From positions 3,162,001-3,226,000 of the forward strand of contig NZ_CP096980.1 of assembly GCF_002006355.2 (NCBI RefSeq): DNA of 64,000 nucleotides, written 5' to 3'. Below are positions 16,191-25,760 of the stretch, piece by piece. Position numbers and translations under genes: made by a program. Origin of the DNA: Clostridium felsineum DSM 794 (GTDB taxonomy: Bacteria > Bacillota > Clostridia > Clostridiales > Clostridiaceae). Under the pieces are notes generated by a model that did not search any database, was not told the DNA's origin, and saw only the letters and a list, made by a program, of their open reading frames with translations. Position 1 is the stretch's first letter. Every line of letters starts with the position of its first letter.

Positions 16191-19100
16191 TTATTTAGAT
16201 TTACAACTCTTAAACTTATTCAAAATTTTATTTATGAAATTAATTTTTTTATACAAGAAAATATATAATAAAATTGATAACCCTTCAAATACAAAGCTTC
16301 CATAATATATTTTTCTTAATATTACACTAATATCTCCACTTCCACTCTTATTTGTAATAAAACCAGAAGTTAATCCATTTACCGCCAAATCTCCTCTAAC
16401 ACTATTCCCATCTAAATTCAAACTCCAGAGAGGTGTTGTTGATTCTATATAATTTATTAATATTTTTTCTTTTTTAGAATTTGAAACCGAAAAATTTCTC
16501 TTCATTGAATCAACCCTTGAATATTTCACCTTTTTTCTTTGCACCCTTGAAGGAAAAAATTCATTAAAATTATTTCCTTCAAACATAATTAAATTATCAA
16601 TGGATATAAGTTCTGAATAGTGGTAAATATTATAATTTTTCATTTCTACATATCCATCACTCTTTATATCTCCCCTACATAATATATGAAATTGCATATA
16701 TGCTGCTCCCTTAGGCACCTCTACTATTTGTTGATATGAATTCCAATCCTGTTTAAATCTTTCATCAATATCATTTATATATACATCAGATATTACTCTT
16801 GAATCTTTATCCATAAATACAACTTTCATATGTCTATCTCTCACAAATTTTGATATTAAGTCAGCCTGAAATAGATATTCATTTTCCTCAATCACATCTA
16901 TTTTTTTAGATGCATAATCATACCAATCAGTAGATTTAGTATTTTTTACATCTATCCTAAATATGCCGTTGTCAACGTGACTACTCATCATATTATCGTT
17001 TATTTTTTCTTCCGGCTTTTCTGCCTTCTCCTTCTTCTTATTATTTTTTTTGCCTTTGCCTTTCTTATCTGTTTTCTTTTTATCTATTTGTTCATTATAT
17101 GCAAACTTATGAATATCACTAAAATCGCTTAATTCTTTAGCATTACTGTTAAAAATTACTCTTATAATATATTTTCCCTTTTTAAGTTGTATATTTTTTA
17201 ATTCTACACATTTCATATAGTTCATTTGATTGGGTATATCCTTTAATGTATACTGAAAATTCGTATTTAAGGGATTTACATCTATAATTTCATTTTTATT
17301 ATCATTATTTGCATTAAATTCATTACTGGATATCTGCCTCTCAATAATACTATTGTCTTTAAGATTTTCAATTTGAAAAGTTATATATCCATTATTCCCC
17401 TTAAAAGCACTCATATTTATAGCAAATGAATATTGACTATCCTTTATGATATCTAAATTACTTTTTAAAACACCATTCTGTGAAGTTATAGCTTTTCCCA
17501 TACTTAATTTTGGATATCTTCTATCACTTTGAATATTGCCTGAATAATCGAAATCATTTTCTGCTTCTAGCTCGCTAAAAACATTGCAATTTTTTGCTTT
17601 TTTATAAACCTTTTTTATAACTTTCGTATATTCTGATTCAGGAACCACTGAAAATAAGTTTATAGCGTTAAACCCATCTTTATTTTCAACTTTAATATTA
17701 TTCTTTCCAGAATTTAAATTAAAATCGCCTAAACAGATCCATTTAAATTGGCTTTGTGAAGTATTAACTGTATTAACACTAACAGATTTGTTTCCTATAG
17801 TTACTTTAAGCTGTCCCCCATTTTTCGAAACCAATGTTCTTATATATACTTTTGCTCTTTCAGCCTTTTTTAACTTTTTAGTCATTACAAAGGTATTAGG
17901 TATTTTATATTCACAAAGGTCATAAATATTAATATCGTGAACCTTCCAATAAATCCTATGTTTAGGATTTTTATAGGATAAGAGCTCTAATCTCATGTAT
18001 TTGGTTTTAGGTGGTGTTACACACTCTCCCGTAAAATTCATAGATTCAAAACTTGTATCATCAGATGGCTTAACAACATAACTATTATATATCTCATGCA
18101 TATCTGCATCATAAAATTTAGCCTTAAGATGCATCCTGTTAGTATTTTCTCCCGAAATATTTATTTTAAATTTATATGGATTATTTTCCTTTGCTTTTAT
18201 TACACCTGATTTAGCAACCTCCCATATATTATGAGAATTACCTTTTTCTATTTCCCCTTTAACCTCAGGAGCATTCCTATTTTTATTTTTTGTATCAGCT
18301 TCAATTTTATATTCATCTGGGTTCTCTGATACAAAAAAACTACCGTTCTTTATAATGGTTTTAAAATCAACTATATTTTTCCCCTTGATTCTATCTACCT
18401 TATTTGGAGCTGCATTTAATTTCATAGTAGAAAATGTATATACTACCCCTGAATTAAAATCAAAATCGAAAGGAAAATTTTCTATACCAATTGAATTTAA
18501 AAGCCATATCCAATCTCCATTTTGACATAAGGTTTTAGCCCAATTCATGTACGCATCAGCACTATCTACTGCATCAAAAGGCAGCACATAATCATCATCT
18601 TTCAAATTACACATTACAATATCATCCAAATTGGAACCTTCTATATAATCTCCCTTATTTAAAAAATCTATATAAGGCTTTCTATCTATTGCAGAAAATA
18701 TAACTCCAAAATTTTTAAAATTAAAGTTTGGTATACTATTATAGCTTTCCAGTCTACTAAACCCATATGGCGTATATATTTTTTTAGGCACATTGTATAA
18801 ATAAGGTAAATTACTATTAACATTATAAAGCGAAGCTATTTTATTTTCATATACTTTTTTAAGAGAGGTACTATCTTCTAATATTTTTTTATTAAACTCC
18901 TGTCGTTCACTTTGTCCATTATACTCATTATGATATACAAATTGATCCACTCCAAATGCACTTATTAAATTTCCCATATTATGGGACATTCCTCTATCCA
19001 TTAAGTACTGAAGAAAATTAATATAATACTGTATATTAACTGAATTGCCTTCATGTTGAAAAACAGTATTCTTTGAAGATGAGTACACTTGTATATCTCC

Positions 19101-20672
19101 TGTTGCCTTTTCCATACCATACTTTTCTCCATTAACATTCCAATATGGTGTTGCAACCCCTGTTTTTGATTGCGTCATATTATCTGCAATAGGAAGATAT
19201 AGTACTTTACTTGTAAAATCCTTGTTTTTAAGTTTATCTTGAAGTTCTATGTATTCTTTAGGCTGCTTAACAGGACTATAAAATCCAGCTAAGTAGTGTA
19301 TATAATAAGGATATATGTATATTAACAAACTTACAATGATTAAAATCACGGTTAAAGCTGAAAAAGGTTTAAAAAATTTAAATTTACTAAACCTTTTTGC
19401 TATTGAATATACGCCAAATATTAGAAGCAAACTAAAAAAGCACAACATAAGTGCTACCATTTTGTTGGGATCTCTAAATATACTGCCTATAACGGGCAAA
19501 CTATTTATTCCTATAAAAATTTTATAAAACCAATCGAAATTAGGCCCCGTTGATACTATAAGAAAAATAACTGAAAGTAATGCAAAGGAAAGTATAAGAT
19601 ATCTTCTTTTTGTCTCAAAAATTATTGCATATAATATTGTAATTAAAATTATTCCCCCAGCTACATAAAAGCTCCAATTGAGACTTTGTATATTGAACAT
19701 AGGCCACCAATAAGAAATAGCATATAGTATATTTTTTATAGAACTATACTTACCAAATAAAAAAAATGTATCAACCACATTTACATTATGCTGGGAAACT
19801 TGAGCTTTTAAGAGTATGCTAAACACATACATAGATAGCCAATATGCATTTACACATATAAATATTGGGATAAATATCATAATCTTAGCTACAAAATTCA
19901 CCATTATAGCTTTAAACTTAAATTGTTTTTTTCTCTTTGCATCTAAAAATAATTTAAATAATATAAAAGAAGTTATGATAAGAATAACTATAATTCCATA
20001 AAAAAAATAATGTATTGCAGCAGCACTTAATGCAAAAACAATACTTAACATAAACATATCAAATATATTTCTCTTATAAATTTTAGGACTCCCTATATCA
20101 TAATCTTTAATTATTGTCTTTTCCATTCTAGGATAAAAAGCATTTAAATAAAACATTAACATCAGTGGAAATAGGCTGTATCCACATAAAAGATATATAT
20201 GTTGAATTCTTGTTATAACCCATGGATTTATAGCATAATATAAAGCTCCAGTTAAAAGCACAGATTTTTTTAGAAAACTATTTTTTTTAGGATAATATAA
20301 ATTTATTACTGTATTAGCGAATACATACATAGCTATTCCTGACGCTAATATTATACCTGTAAGAAAACTTTTAAAAAATACTGCTCCACTGTAATTAAAT
20401 ATAGCTGATAATAAATAAAATGGAGTTACATATAAAAGACGTGGTACATTAAGAAGCGTTGAAGTACTCCATCTTTCATTCCAAACCCCAAATATTTCAC
20501 CCATATAACCTTTTGAAGAAAATCCAAAATCAATATCACTAAAAACAACATGTCCACTTTTGTATAAAGGATTAAGTATAAGAATTATTAGTAAGCTCAA
20601 TATTGAAATGCATATAATATCATATTTATATTTTAAAAAAAATTGTTTTAATTTAATCCTTATTTTCTTCAT
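16191..20672 (-). CDS. Giant multi-pass membrane protein, GT-C-like, with large extracytoplasmic domain
   Basis: The 1493-residue protein starts with about 13 membrane segments (residues 18-480). The first outside loop holds VVFSDIDFG, an Asp-x-Asp pair (46 and 48) in the position used by GT-C glycosyltransferases, and INPWVITRIQHIYLLCGYSLFPLM resembles large YfhO-like membrane proteins. About 980 extracytoplasmic residues follow, rich in beta-type sequence, with a lysine/glutamate low-complexity stretch around 1193-1222. One membrane segment near 1465-1485 and a basic tail end the protein. As the last gene of a glycan operon it probably glycosylates or processes a lipid-linked surface glycan. 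No exact family is assigned. Confidence 0.6.
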   Translation of the reverse strand: MKKIRIKLKQFFLKYKYDIICISILSLLIILILNPLYKSGHVVFSDIDFGFSSKGYMGEIFGVWNERWSTSTLLNVPRLLYVTPFYLLSAIFNYSGAVFFKSFLTGIILASGIAMYVFANTVINLYYPKKNSFLKKSVLLTGALYYAINPWVITRIQHIYLLCGYSLFPLMLMFYLNAFYPRMEKTIIKDYDIGSPKIYKRNIFDMFMLSIVFALSAAAIHYFFYGIIVILIITSFILFKLFLDAKRKKQFKFKAIMVNFVAKIMIFIPIFICVNAYWLSMYVFSILLKAQVSQHNVNVVDTFFLFGKYSSIKNILYAISYWWPMFNIQSLNWSFYVAGGIILITILYAIIFETKRRYLILSFALLSVIFLIVSTGPNFDWFYKIFIGINSLPVIGSIFRDPNKMVALMLCFFSLLLIFGVYSIAKRFSKFKFFKPFSALTVILIIVSLLIYIYPYYIHYLAGFYSPVKQPKEYIELQDKLKNKDFTSKVLYLPIADNMTQSKTGVATPYWNVNGEKYGMEKATGDIQVYSSSKNTVFQHEGNSVNIQYYINFLQYLMDRGMSHNMGNLISAFGVDQFVYHNEYNGQSERQEFNKKILEDSTSLKKVYENKIASLYNVNSNLPYLYNVPKKIYTPYGFSRLESYNSIPNFNFKNFGVIFSAIDRKPYIDFLNKGDYIEGSNLDDIVMCNLKDDDYVLPFDAVDSADAYMNWAKTLCQNGDWIWLLNSIGIENFPFDFDFNSGVVYTFSTMKLNAAPNKVDRIKGKNIVDFKTIIKNGSFFVSENPDEYKIEADTKNKNRNAPEVKGEIEKGNSHNIWEVAKSGVIKAKENNPYKFKINISGENTNRMHLKAKFYDADMHEIYNSYVVKPSDDTSFESMNFTGECVTPPKTKYMRLELLSYKNPKHRIYWKVHDINIYDLCEYKIPNTFVMTKKLKKAERAKVYIRTLVSKNGGQLKVTIGNKSVSVNTVNTSQSQFKWICLGDFNLNSGKNNIKVENKDGFNAINLFSVVPESEYTKVIKKVYKKAKNCNVFSELEAENDFDYSGNIQSDRRYPKLSMGKAITSQNGVLKSNLDIIKDSQYSFAINMSAFKGNNGYITFQIENLKDNSIIERQISSNEFNANNDNKNEIIDVNPLNTNFQYTLKDIPNQMNYMKCVELKNIQLKKGKYIIRVIFNSNAKELSDFSDIHKFAYNEQIDKKKTDKKGKGKKNNKKKEKAEKPEEKINDNMMSSHVDNGIFRIDVKNTKSTDWYDYASKKIDVIEENEYLFQADLISKFVRDRHMKVVFMDKDSRVISDVYINDIDERFKQDWNSYQQIVEVPKGAAYMQFHILCRGDIKSDGYVEMKNYNIYHYSELISIDNLIMFEGNNFNEFFPSRVQRKKVKYSRVDSMKRNFSVSNSKKEKILINYIESTTPLWSLNLDGNSVRGDLAVNGLTSGFITNKSGSGDISVILRKIYYGSFVFEGLSILLYIFLYKKINFINKILNKFKSCKSK

Positions 20673-20688
20673 ATATAGTAAAACTCCC

Positions 20689-21564
20689 TCACTTTTTATG
20701 TTTTATAATTTGAAACACTCCTATAAGCGTGAGAATCGTATACATATTTATTACACCCAGTGTTAAAATAGGATGCCTTACATATCTTTTAAGATTGCTA
20801 GCTCTATATAAAACTGGTCTGAAAAAATACCACCTTTTAAGAGTTTTCATAAATCCACCTTTTTCTGATTGTATTGTTTTATCCATTACAGAAAAATAAT
20901 ACTTTTTCTTTTGAAGCAAATTTTTTAATGTTACAAATTTTTCATCATGGTAAACCTTTGTAAATGTCGCTCTTTTTACACAGCCTCCCTTTTCTACATA
21001 TCTTATAGTAGGTTGTGTTTCTTCAAAAGATATTTGTCCAGGATTTATTCCTCCTGACAAATCGTAAGCATCTATTTTCCAAAATCTTGCTGCTTCTATG
21101 GAGTTTTTTCCCATTTCTTCTCCTGCATTATTTATTATATTTCTTTCAAAAACCTTAACCTTTGAATAAAAATTTTTATATTCTGAAAAAGCATGCTCTG
21201 GTATTATAAGCGCTCCTACTTTTTTATTATTATTAAAAAAATCTACACACTTTTGTATAAGCTCTTCCTCTAATATCATATCTGAATCTATTATATAAAT
21301 ATAATCACTCCCAAGCCTTTTTGCACGAGATATTGCTTTACTTCTAGCTATTCCTCTCTCTTTGTGCTCAAGTAGTATGGCTCTAAACCTAGAGTCTGTC
21401 TTTTGAATTTTTATAAATTCCTCTTGAGCCCCATCACTTGATCCATCATCTGCTACTATTACATATAATTTATCATATTTTTGTTTCAAACAACTTTCAA
21501 TACACTTTAATGCCTTTTCTTTATTGTTATAAGTTGAGAAAACTATTGATACTATGCCTTCCAA
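20689..21564 (-). CDS. Glycosyltransferase family 2
   Basis: This 291-residue protein has a GT-A fold in its first 200 residues: VSIVFSTYNNKEKAL, VADDGSSDG, GIARSKAISRAK and the metal-binding YIIDSDMIL, with an acceptor-region GGINPGQISFEE. A short C-terminal hydrophobic helix (TLGVINMYTILTLIGVF) suggests membrane association. Family members transfer sugars from nucleotide donors; the sugar cannot be inferred. The start is TTG at 21564 with AAGGAGAG upstream, 2 bp after the preceding GT4 gene, so the two are coupled. Confidence 0.88.
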   Translation of the reverse strand: MEGIVSIVFSTYNNKEKALKCIESCLKQKYDKLYVIVADDGSSDGAQEEFIKIQKTDSRFRAILLEHKERGIARSKAISRAKRLGSDYIYIIDSDMILEEELIQKCVDFFNNNKKVGALIIPEHAFSEYKNFYSKVKVFERNIINNAGEEMGKNSIEAARFWKIDAYDLSGGINPGQISFEETQPTIRYVEKGGCVKRATFTKVYHDEKFVTLKNLLQKKKYYFSVMDKTIQSEKGGFMKTLKRWYFFRPVLYRASNLKRYVRHPILTLGVINMYTILTLIGVFQIIKHKK

Positions 21565-21566
21565 AT

Positions 21567-22718
21567 CTATTTCTCTCCTTTTATATAATTTATGAAACTA
21601 TCAAAATATTTTGATGTACTATCCCAATTAAATCTTAGTGAAAAATCATAGGCATTTTTTGCCATCATATTGTATTCATTATTATTTTCCATCACTCTTT
21701 TCATAAGCAAACATAGGTTTTCAGGTGTGTTATTCTCACACAAATATCCTGCTTTTCCATTGTCAACAGCATCCACTAAGCCTTTTGAGTTATATACTAT
21801 TGTTGGTGTACCAACTGCACCTGCTTCTATTACAGTAAGTCCAAATCCTTCTCTTATTGAAGGGAATAAAAGAGCTTTCATTTTACTCATTAACACAAGT
21901 TTTTCACTATCAGATACGAAACCAAAAAAAGTTATATCTTTATTTTCTTCCCTACTTCCATATGATATATTGTTTTCTTGCAATATTGGCAATAACACTT
22001 CTTTAATATATTTCTCTTTCTTTTTTCCTATAATCCAAAGCTTAATATTCGGTTTAGATTTTTTAAGGCTGACATATGCTTTAACTGCAGCGTCAATACC
22101 TTTATAATTCACAAACCTTCCTATATATCCAAAGATATCGCCCTTATTTTTTACAAGCTTATCTTCTTCCCAAGGTTTAAAATCAATGCCCTCAGGAAAA
22201 ATATGTACCTTATCCTTATTAAACCCTATATCTAGAAGATCATTTTTAGTTGAATTTGATACTGTTATAGTGTAATCATTTCTATATAATCTTAATGTAG
22301 GGGTTTCTGACAAATAGCCTATAGTGCTTATTGGAAATTTAGTATTAGCATACCAAATTTCTCTCGTAAGCTGATGTATAAAGAATATTCTTTTTTTCTT
22401 TTCAACCCATAGTGGCGTAAAGAACTTATGAGTATTACATTGATCTACTACAAAATGGATCTTTTCTTTATTGTATTTATAATACTTCCTGGCTTCTCTT
22501 AGTACTGATAAGATATTTCCACGTCTTATATATTCTATATTATCTATAACTTCTTTTTCCTTAGCTCCCTCAAACATAGGTGAAAAATGAGTTATATTAT
22601 ATTTATTAAAGTCTACTCTTTTAAGCATTTCATGTGTAAATACCTCTGCTCCTCCACTTTTAGGACATTTTATATCCCTCCAGGATAAAAATAATATATT
22701 AATTTTATTATCAATCAT
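21567..22718 (-). CDS. Glycosyltransferase family 4
   Basis: This 383-residue GT-B enzyme begins with LFLSWRDIKCPKSGGAEVFTHEMLKR, the typical N-terminal GT4 strand and glycine loop. The donor-binding half shows YIGRFVNYKGID, ITFFGFVSDSEK and the E-x7-E motif in REGFGLTVIEAGAVGTP. It acts in the cytosol on an activated lipid intermediate, by family analogy. The ATG at 22718 overlaps the flippase gene by 8 bp, with GGGAGAG upstream, showing translational coupling inside the glycan operon. The sugar is unknown. Confidence 0.9.
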   Translation of the reverse strand: MIDNKINILFLSWRDIKCPKSGGAEVFTHEMLKRVDFNKYNITHFSPMFEGAKEKEVIDNIEYIRRGNILSVLREARKYYKYNKEKIHFVVDQCNTHKFFTPLWVEKKKRIFFIHQLTREIWYANTKFPISTIGYLSETPTLRLYRNDYTITVSNSTKNDLLDIGFNKDKVHIFPEGIDFKPWEEDKLVKNKGDIFGYIGRFVNYKGIDAAVKAYVSLKKSKPNIKLWIIGKKKEKYIKEVLLPILQENNISYGSREENKDITFFGFVSDSEKLVLMSKMKALLFPSIREGFGLTVIEAGAVGTPTIVYNSKGLVDAVDNGKAGYLCENNTPENLCLLMKRVMENNNEYNMMAKNAYDFSLRFNWDSTSKYFDSFINYIKGEK

Positions 22719-23961
22719 TGTTAATCTCTCCCTTCTGTCTTAAATCCTTAGCAAAAACCCCTATTAGCAACATAAGAAAGAGTACCGCGTAAAAAATTAT
22801 TTCAATATATATAATAGAGCTTATACTTCTATGGAATAATGCTATTATAATAACAAATAAAATAGCTGCTACTGAAAGAGTTATGAAATGCATCCATTTT
22901 TCAATTATCATATAAATATTTATTATAATAAAAATAAAACTTAAGAAAATATATGATATTATTCCAATAAACAAATATCCTTTAGCCTGTGCATATTCCT
23001 TTCCGAAAAACATTGTAACTGTATAAGGCATTACAAATTTATAAAATATGAGGGTAAGAGTGCTTACCGCTAACATTATTAAAAATAAATTCTTAATACC
23101 CTTATTAAACTTTTTCCTATCATAAATTCTCTCAGTAAGAAGAGGAATAAATACTGTAAATATACTTGAGGATGCAAAACTTAAAAGTTGATTATATTTT
23201 AAAACAACAGCAAATATACCTGAACTTTGAGGCAAATAATAGTTAACCATTATCATATCAATTGAAGTAAAAAAATTAAAAAAGAAATTAGTTACATAAA
23301 TATTAGTAACCTTTTTAACTATAGTTTTAGGTATATTTCCTTTTTGTTTTTTATTAAAAAAGCCTCTTGCTGCATAAATACCATGAATCAAAGAAAATAC
23401 CATACCAAACAATATAGATAGAAGCGCTGAATGTATGCTCCTATTGTTTTTTAATAACAAAAACAGTACTATAATTTTTGTTCCTACTTCAATATAAAAA
23501 CTTATATTAAGCATAAAAAAGCTCTTATTACCTTGGAAAATTCCTCTTATAACACTTAATATAATATTAGAACCAAGTATAAAAATAATTATAATAATAC
23601 TTATAAAATCACTTTTTGTAGTTTTTATTATTAACGGTGAAAAAATAAGCATGCAGCACATAAAAAGTATAAAACATAATATAGAACAATTGAATATACC
23701 TTTTAATGTAATTTCATCATCTTTTCCTTTTGAAATATACTTTGCTGTATATGTCTGAAAAGACACACCAATGACAGTAAGAATTGATATTAAGGATAAA
23801 AGAGAATTAAGTCTCCCATAATCTTTAGGAATTAAATACCAGCTTACAAATATATGAAAAAAATAGTTTACTCCATTTAAACTAACATCTAATACAGGAA
23901 ATATTACTTCTTGAATCTTCTTTTTTTTACCTAGCAGATTTGAGATAATTTGAATATTCAA
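22711..23961 (-). CDS. Polysaccharide flippase (Wzx/MVF-type membrane protein)
   Basis: This 416-residue protein has about 12 membrane helices. The start region (VSWYLIPKDYGRLNSLLSLISIL, followed by FQTYTAKYISKGKDDE) is characteristic of the polysaccharide biosynthesis/MVF export superfamily. Such proteins move lipid-linked glycans across the membrane. The start is TTG at 23961, with AGAGGA upstream, and lies 35 bp inside the end of the response regulator gene. That overlap implies coupled translation. It links the cytosolic transferases to the extracytoplasmic domain of the 1493-residue protein. Confidence 0.82.
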   Translation of the reverse strand: MNIQIISNLLGKKKKIQEVIFPVLDVSLNGVNYFFHIFVSWYLIPKDYGRLNSLLSLISILTVIGVSFQTYTAKYISKGKDDEITLKGIFNCSILCFILFMCCMLIFSPLIIKTTKSDFISIIIIIFILGSNIILSVIRGIFQGNKSFFMLNISFYIEVGTKIIVLFLLLKNNRSIHSALLSILFGMVFSLIHGIYAARGFFNKKQKGNIPKTIVKKVTNIYVTNFFFNFFTSIDMIMVNYYLPQSSGIFAVVLKYNQLLSFASSSIFTVFIPLLTERIYDRKKFNKGIKNLFLIMLAVSTLTLIFYKFVMPYTVTMFFGKEYAQAKGYLFIGIISYIFLSFIFIIINIYMIIEKWMHFITLSVAAILFVIIIALFHRSISSIIYIEIIFYAVLFLMLLIGVFAKDLRQKGEINND

Positions 23962-24322
23962 TAGTTTCCTCTATTATTTTTTTATAATTTTCTCCTACAT
24001 TCAATGGTTTAGTTAAATATCTATAGACTTCTCCTTTATTTATAGCGTCTATTATGAATGAAGAATTATAATTTCCTGACAGAGCAACTCTAACTATTTT
24101 AGGGTATTTATTCTTAACTATTTGTAAAAGTTGAAGACCATTTATTCCTGGCATAAGTATATCCGTTACTATTACATCAATTTCATTATTCTCAAGTACA
24201 TCTAATGCCTCATTAGCATTTGAAGCATAAAATTTGTTGAACTTCTCATCTTTCAAAAGGTCATCTAGTGTCTTTAAAATAAACTTAACATCATCAACAA
24301 ACAATATTGAATTTTTGTACAT
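23927..24322 (-). CDS. Stand-alone CheY-like receiver protein
   Basis: The 131 residues form one receiver domain with no output domain. The acidic pocket is LFVDDVKFIL (Asp10-Asp11), the phospho-acceptor Asp54 lies in VIVTDILMPGING, the switch Ser82 in VALSG and Lys105 in YLTKP. The INKGEVYRYLTKP segment resembles receivers of HD-GYP-type regulators. AGGGGG precedes the ATG. It sits between a glycosyltransferase and a flippase in one operon, so it probably regulates glycan synthesis or export through protein contact. No cognate kinase lies within this operon. Confidence 0.88.
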   Translation of the reverse strand: MYKNSILFVDDVKFILKTLDDLLKDEKFNKFYASNANEALDVLENNEIDVIVTDILMPGINGLQLLQIVKNKYPKIVRVALSGNYNSSFIIDAINKGEVYRYLTKPLNVGENYKKIIEETIEYSNYLKSAR

Positions 24323-24339
24323 AATTTTACCCCCTAAGG

Positions 24340-25464
24340 TTACCTCATATTTTTATGTAACTTTTTTATTTTAAAAATACTCTTAATAAATTTTAAAGAA
24401 TCCTTTACTACATTCACATGTGAACCTTCTCTATCTGTACATCTAACGGGAAGCTGAAAAACCCTAAAATTAAGTTTTTTTGCAATATATAGCATCTCAA
24501 GATCTATAGCTAGCTGCATATCCTCATGTAAATACGGCAATATATATTTAGCACAATTCCAATTCATTATTTTAAGACCTGTCTGCGAATCGTCTATTTT
24601 TCCTGGAAGCAAAGGTTTAGTAATAATTCTTTTAAAGAAACTTACAAATTTCCTAATAACACTTCTATCTTCTGCCGTTTTATCCTTAGTTCCAATCACT
24701 ATATCATAATATCCAAGTTTAATTGTATTGAGCATAAGAACTATATCATCAATTTTAAAAGAATCATCAGAGTCCACAAAAATTATAGTATCTGCACGTA
24801 TATGACTAAGTGCTTCTATATATGTACCTGCTTTTCTAGTGTTATAACTGAGCTTGTAGTAAGATATACTTGCTTTATCATCTATCCACTCTACATTCTT
24901 TTTATAGTGGTTCAATAGCTTGTTTACTAATTCTTCTGTTTCATCAGTACTTCCATCATTTAAAAAGAAGATACTAGCATTTGTAAAGCCCTTTTCTATC
25001 ATAATTTTTATTTTACTTATAAAATCATAAACATAATTAATTCTTGTTGCTTCATTATATATTGGAATAACTACTGCTATGTTTGATGCCTTTATAAAAT
25101 ACATTGGTTTTAAAATACTTTGAATTCCATCTACAATTTCATATGGATATTTATCCTTCCACCTAAGTAATTTTATTTGTCCGAGTCCTTTTATATTATT
25201 TAAATACTCTAGTTCTGTTTTTAATGAAGTTTTTGCATCTACTACTATAAGAATTGGCATCCACATATTTGATAGTCTTATAATATTTGCTACAGAAATA
25301 CACTTTAAAGAACTATTTGCATCTATTATAACTAGAGAATAGGAGAGTTCTTTTATAAAATTTAGTTCCTCCAAATCAAACGTATCTATATCATAGAATG
25401 TTATTATATCCTTATATGGTATATTCCTTTTGCCATCAGTTATTATAAATATTTTGCTATCCAA
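24340..25464 (-). CDS. GT2 glycosyltransferase with N-terminal receiver-like domain
   Basis: About 374 residues. The first 120 alternate strands and helices (KIFIITDGKRN, SLVIIDANSS, PILIVVDAKTS, IKLLRWKDKYP) in the manner of a receiver domain but lack a clear phospho-acceptor pocket, so I call it receiver-like. The rest is a GT2 domain resembling polyprenyl-phosphate transferases: VVIPIYNEATR, FFLNDGSTDET, IIFVDSDDSF, DSQTGLKIM. The frame opens at a GTG at 25479, but GTGGGGGGA there is better read as the ribosome binding site for the TTG at 25464. It is the first gene of the glycan operon. Confidence 0.72.
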   Translation of the reverse strand: MDSKIFIITDGKRNIPYKDIITFYDIDTFDLEELNFIKELSYSLVIIDANSSLKCISVANIIRLSNMWMPILIVVDAKTSLKTELEYLNNIKGLGQIKLLRWKDKYPYEIVDGIQSILKPMYFIKASNIAVVIPIYNEATRINYVYDFISKIKIMIEKGFTNASIFFLNDGSTDETEELVNKLLNHYKKNVEWIDDKASISYYKLSYNTRKAGTYIEALSHIRADTIIFVDSDDSFKIDDIVLMLNTIKLGYYDIVIGTKDKTAEDRSVIRKFVSFFKRIITKPLLPGKIDDSQTGLKIMNWNCAKYILPYLHEDMQLAIDLEMLYIAKKLNFRVFQLPVRCTDREGSHVNVVKDSLKFIKSIFKIKKLHKNMR

Positions 25465-25577
25465 ACTTTGTCCCCCCACTGATTCTCAATTTTAATGCTT
25501 TATTTTGTCACTGACCTTAATTTAATTTAATTTTTCTATATAAGTGCAATTCATTATTAATATTGTATTCTTACCAA

Positions 25578-25606
25578 ATTATATCATAATATGGATTAGC
25601 CTACAA
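25578..25606 (-). promoter_or_regulatory. Putative promoter of the glycan operon
   Basis: On the reverse strand TTGTAG (25606-25601), a 17-bp spacer and a perfect TATAAT (25583-25578) lie about 110 bp before the first glycosyltransferase. Confidence 0.55.
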
Positions 25607-25670
25607 CTAGTGTAAATTTTTTTATTAACAAAATTATTATGTACTAGCTATTTTTCTTTGTATTATGACA

Positions 25671-25702
25671 AAAAAATAAAGGATAATGCTTTACATTATC
25701 CT
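25671..25702 (-). terminator. Terminator after the transglutaminase-like gene
   Basis: On the reverse strand a 9-bp stem (25702-25694 with 25688-25680) with a 5-nt loop is followed by TTATTTTTTT. Confidence 0.75.
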
Positions 25703-25760
25703 CATTTTTTTATTTTCCTTTTTTTGTACTAAATTTTACATTTATCTATTAAATTTTTAA

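Noticed and set aside
21670..22107. 145-codon forward frame opposite the GT4 gene
   Set aside because: It is antisense to the E-x7-E donor-binding region of a clear GT4 gene.
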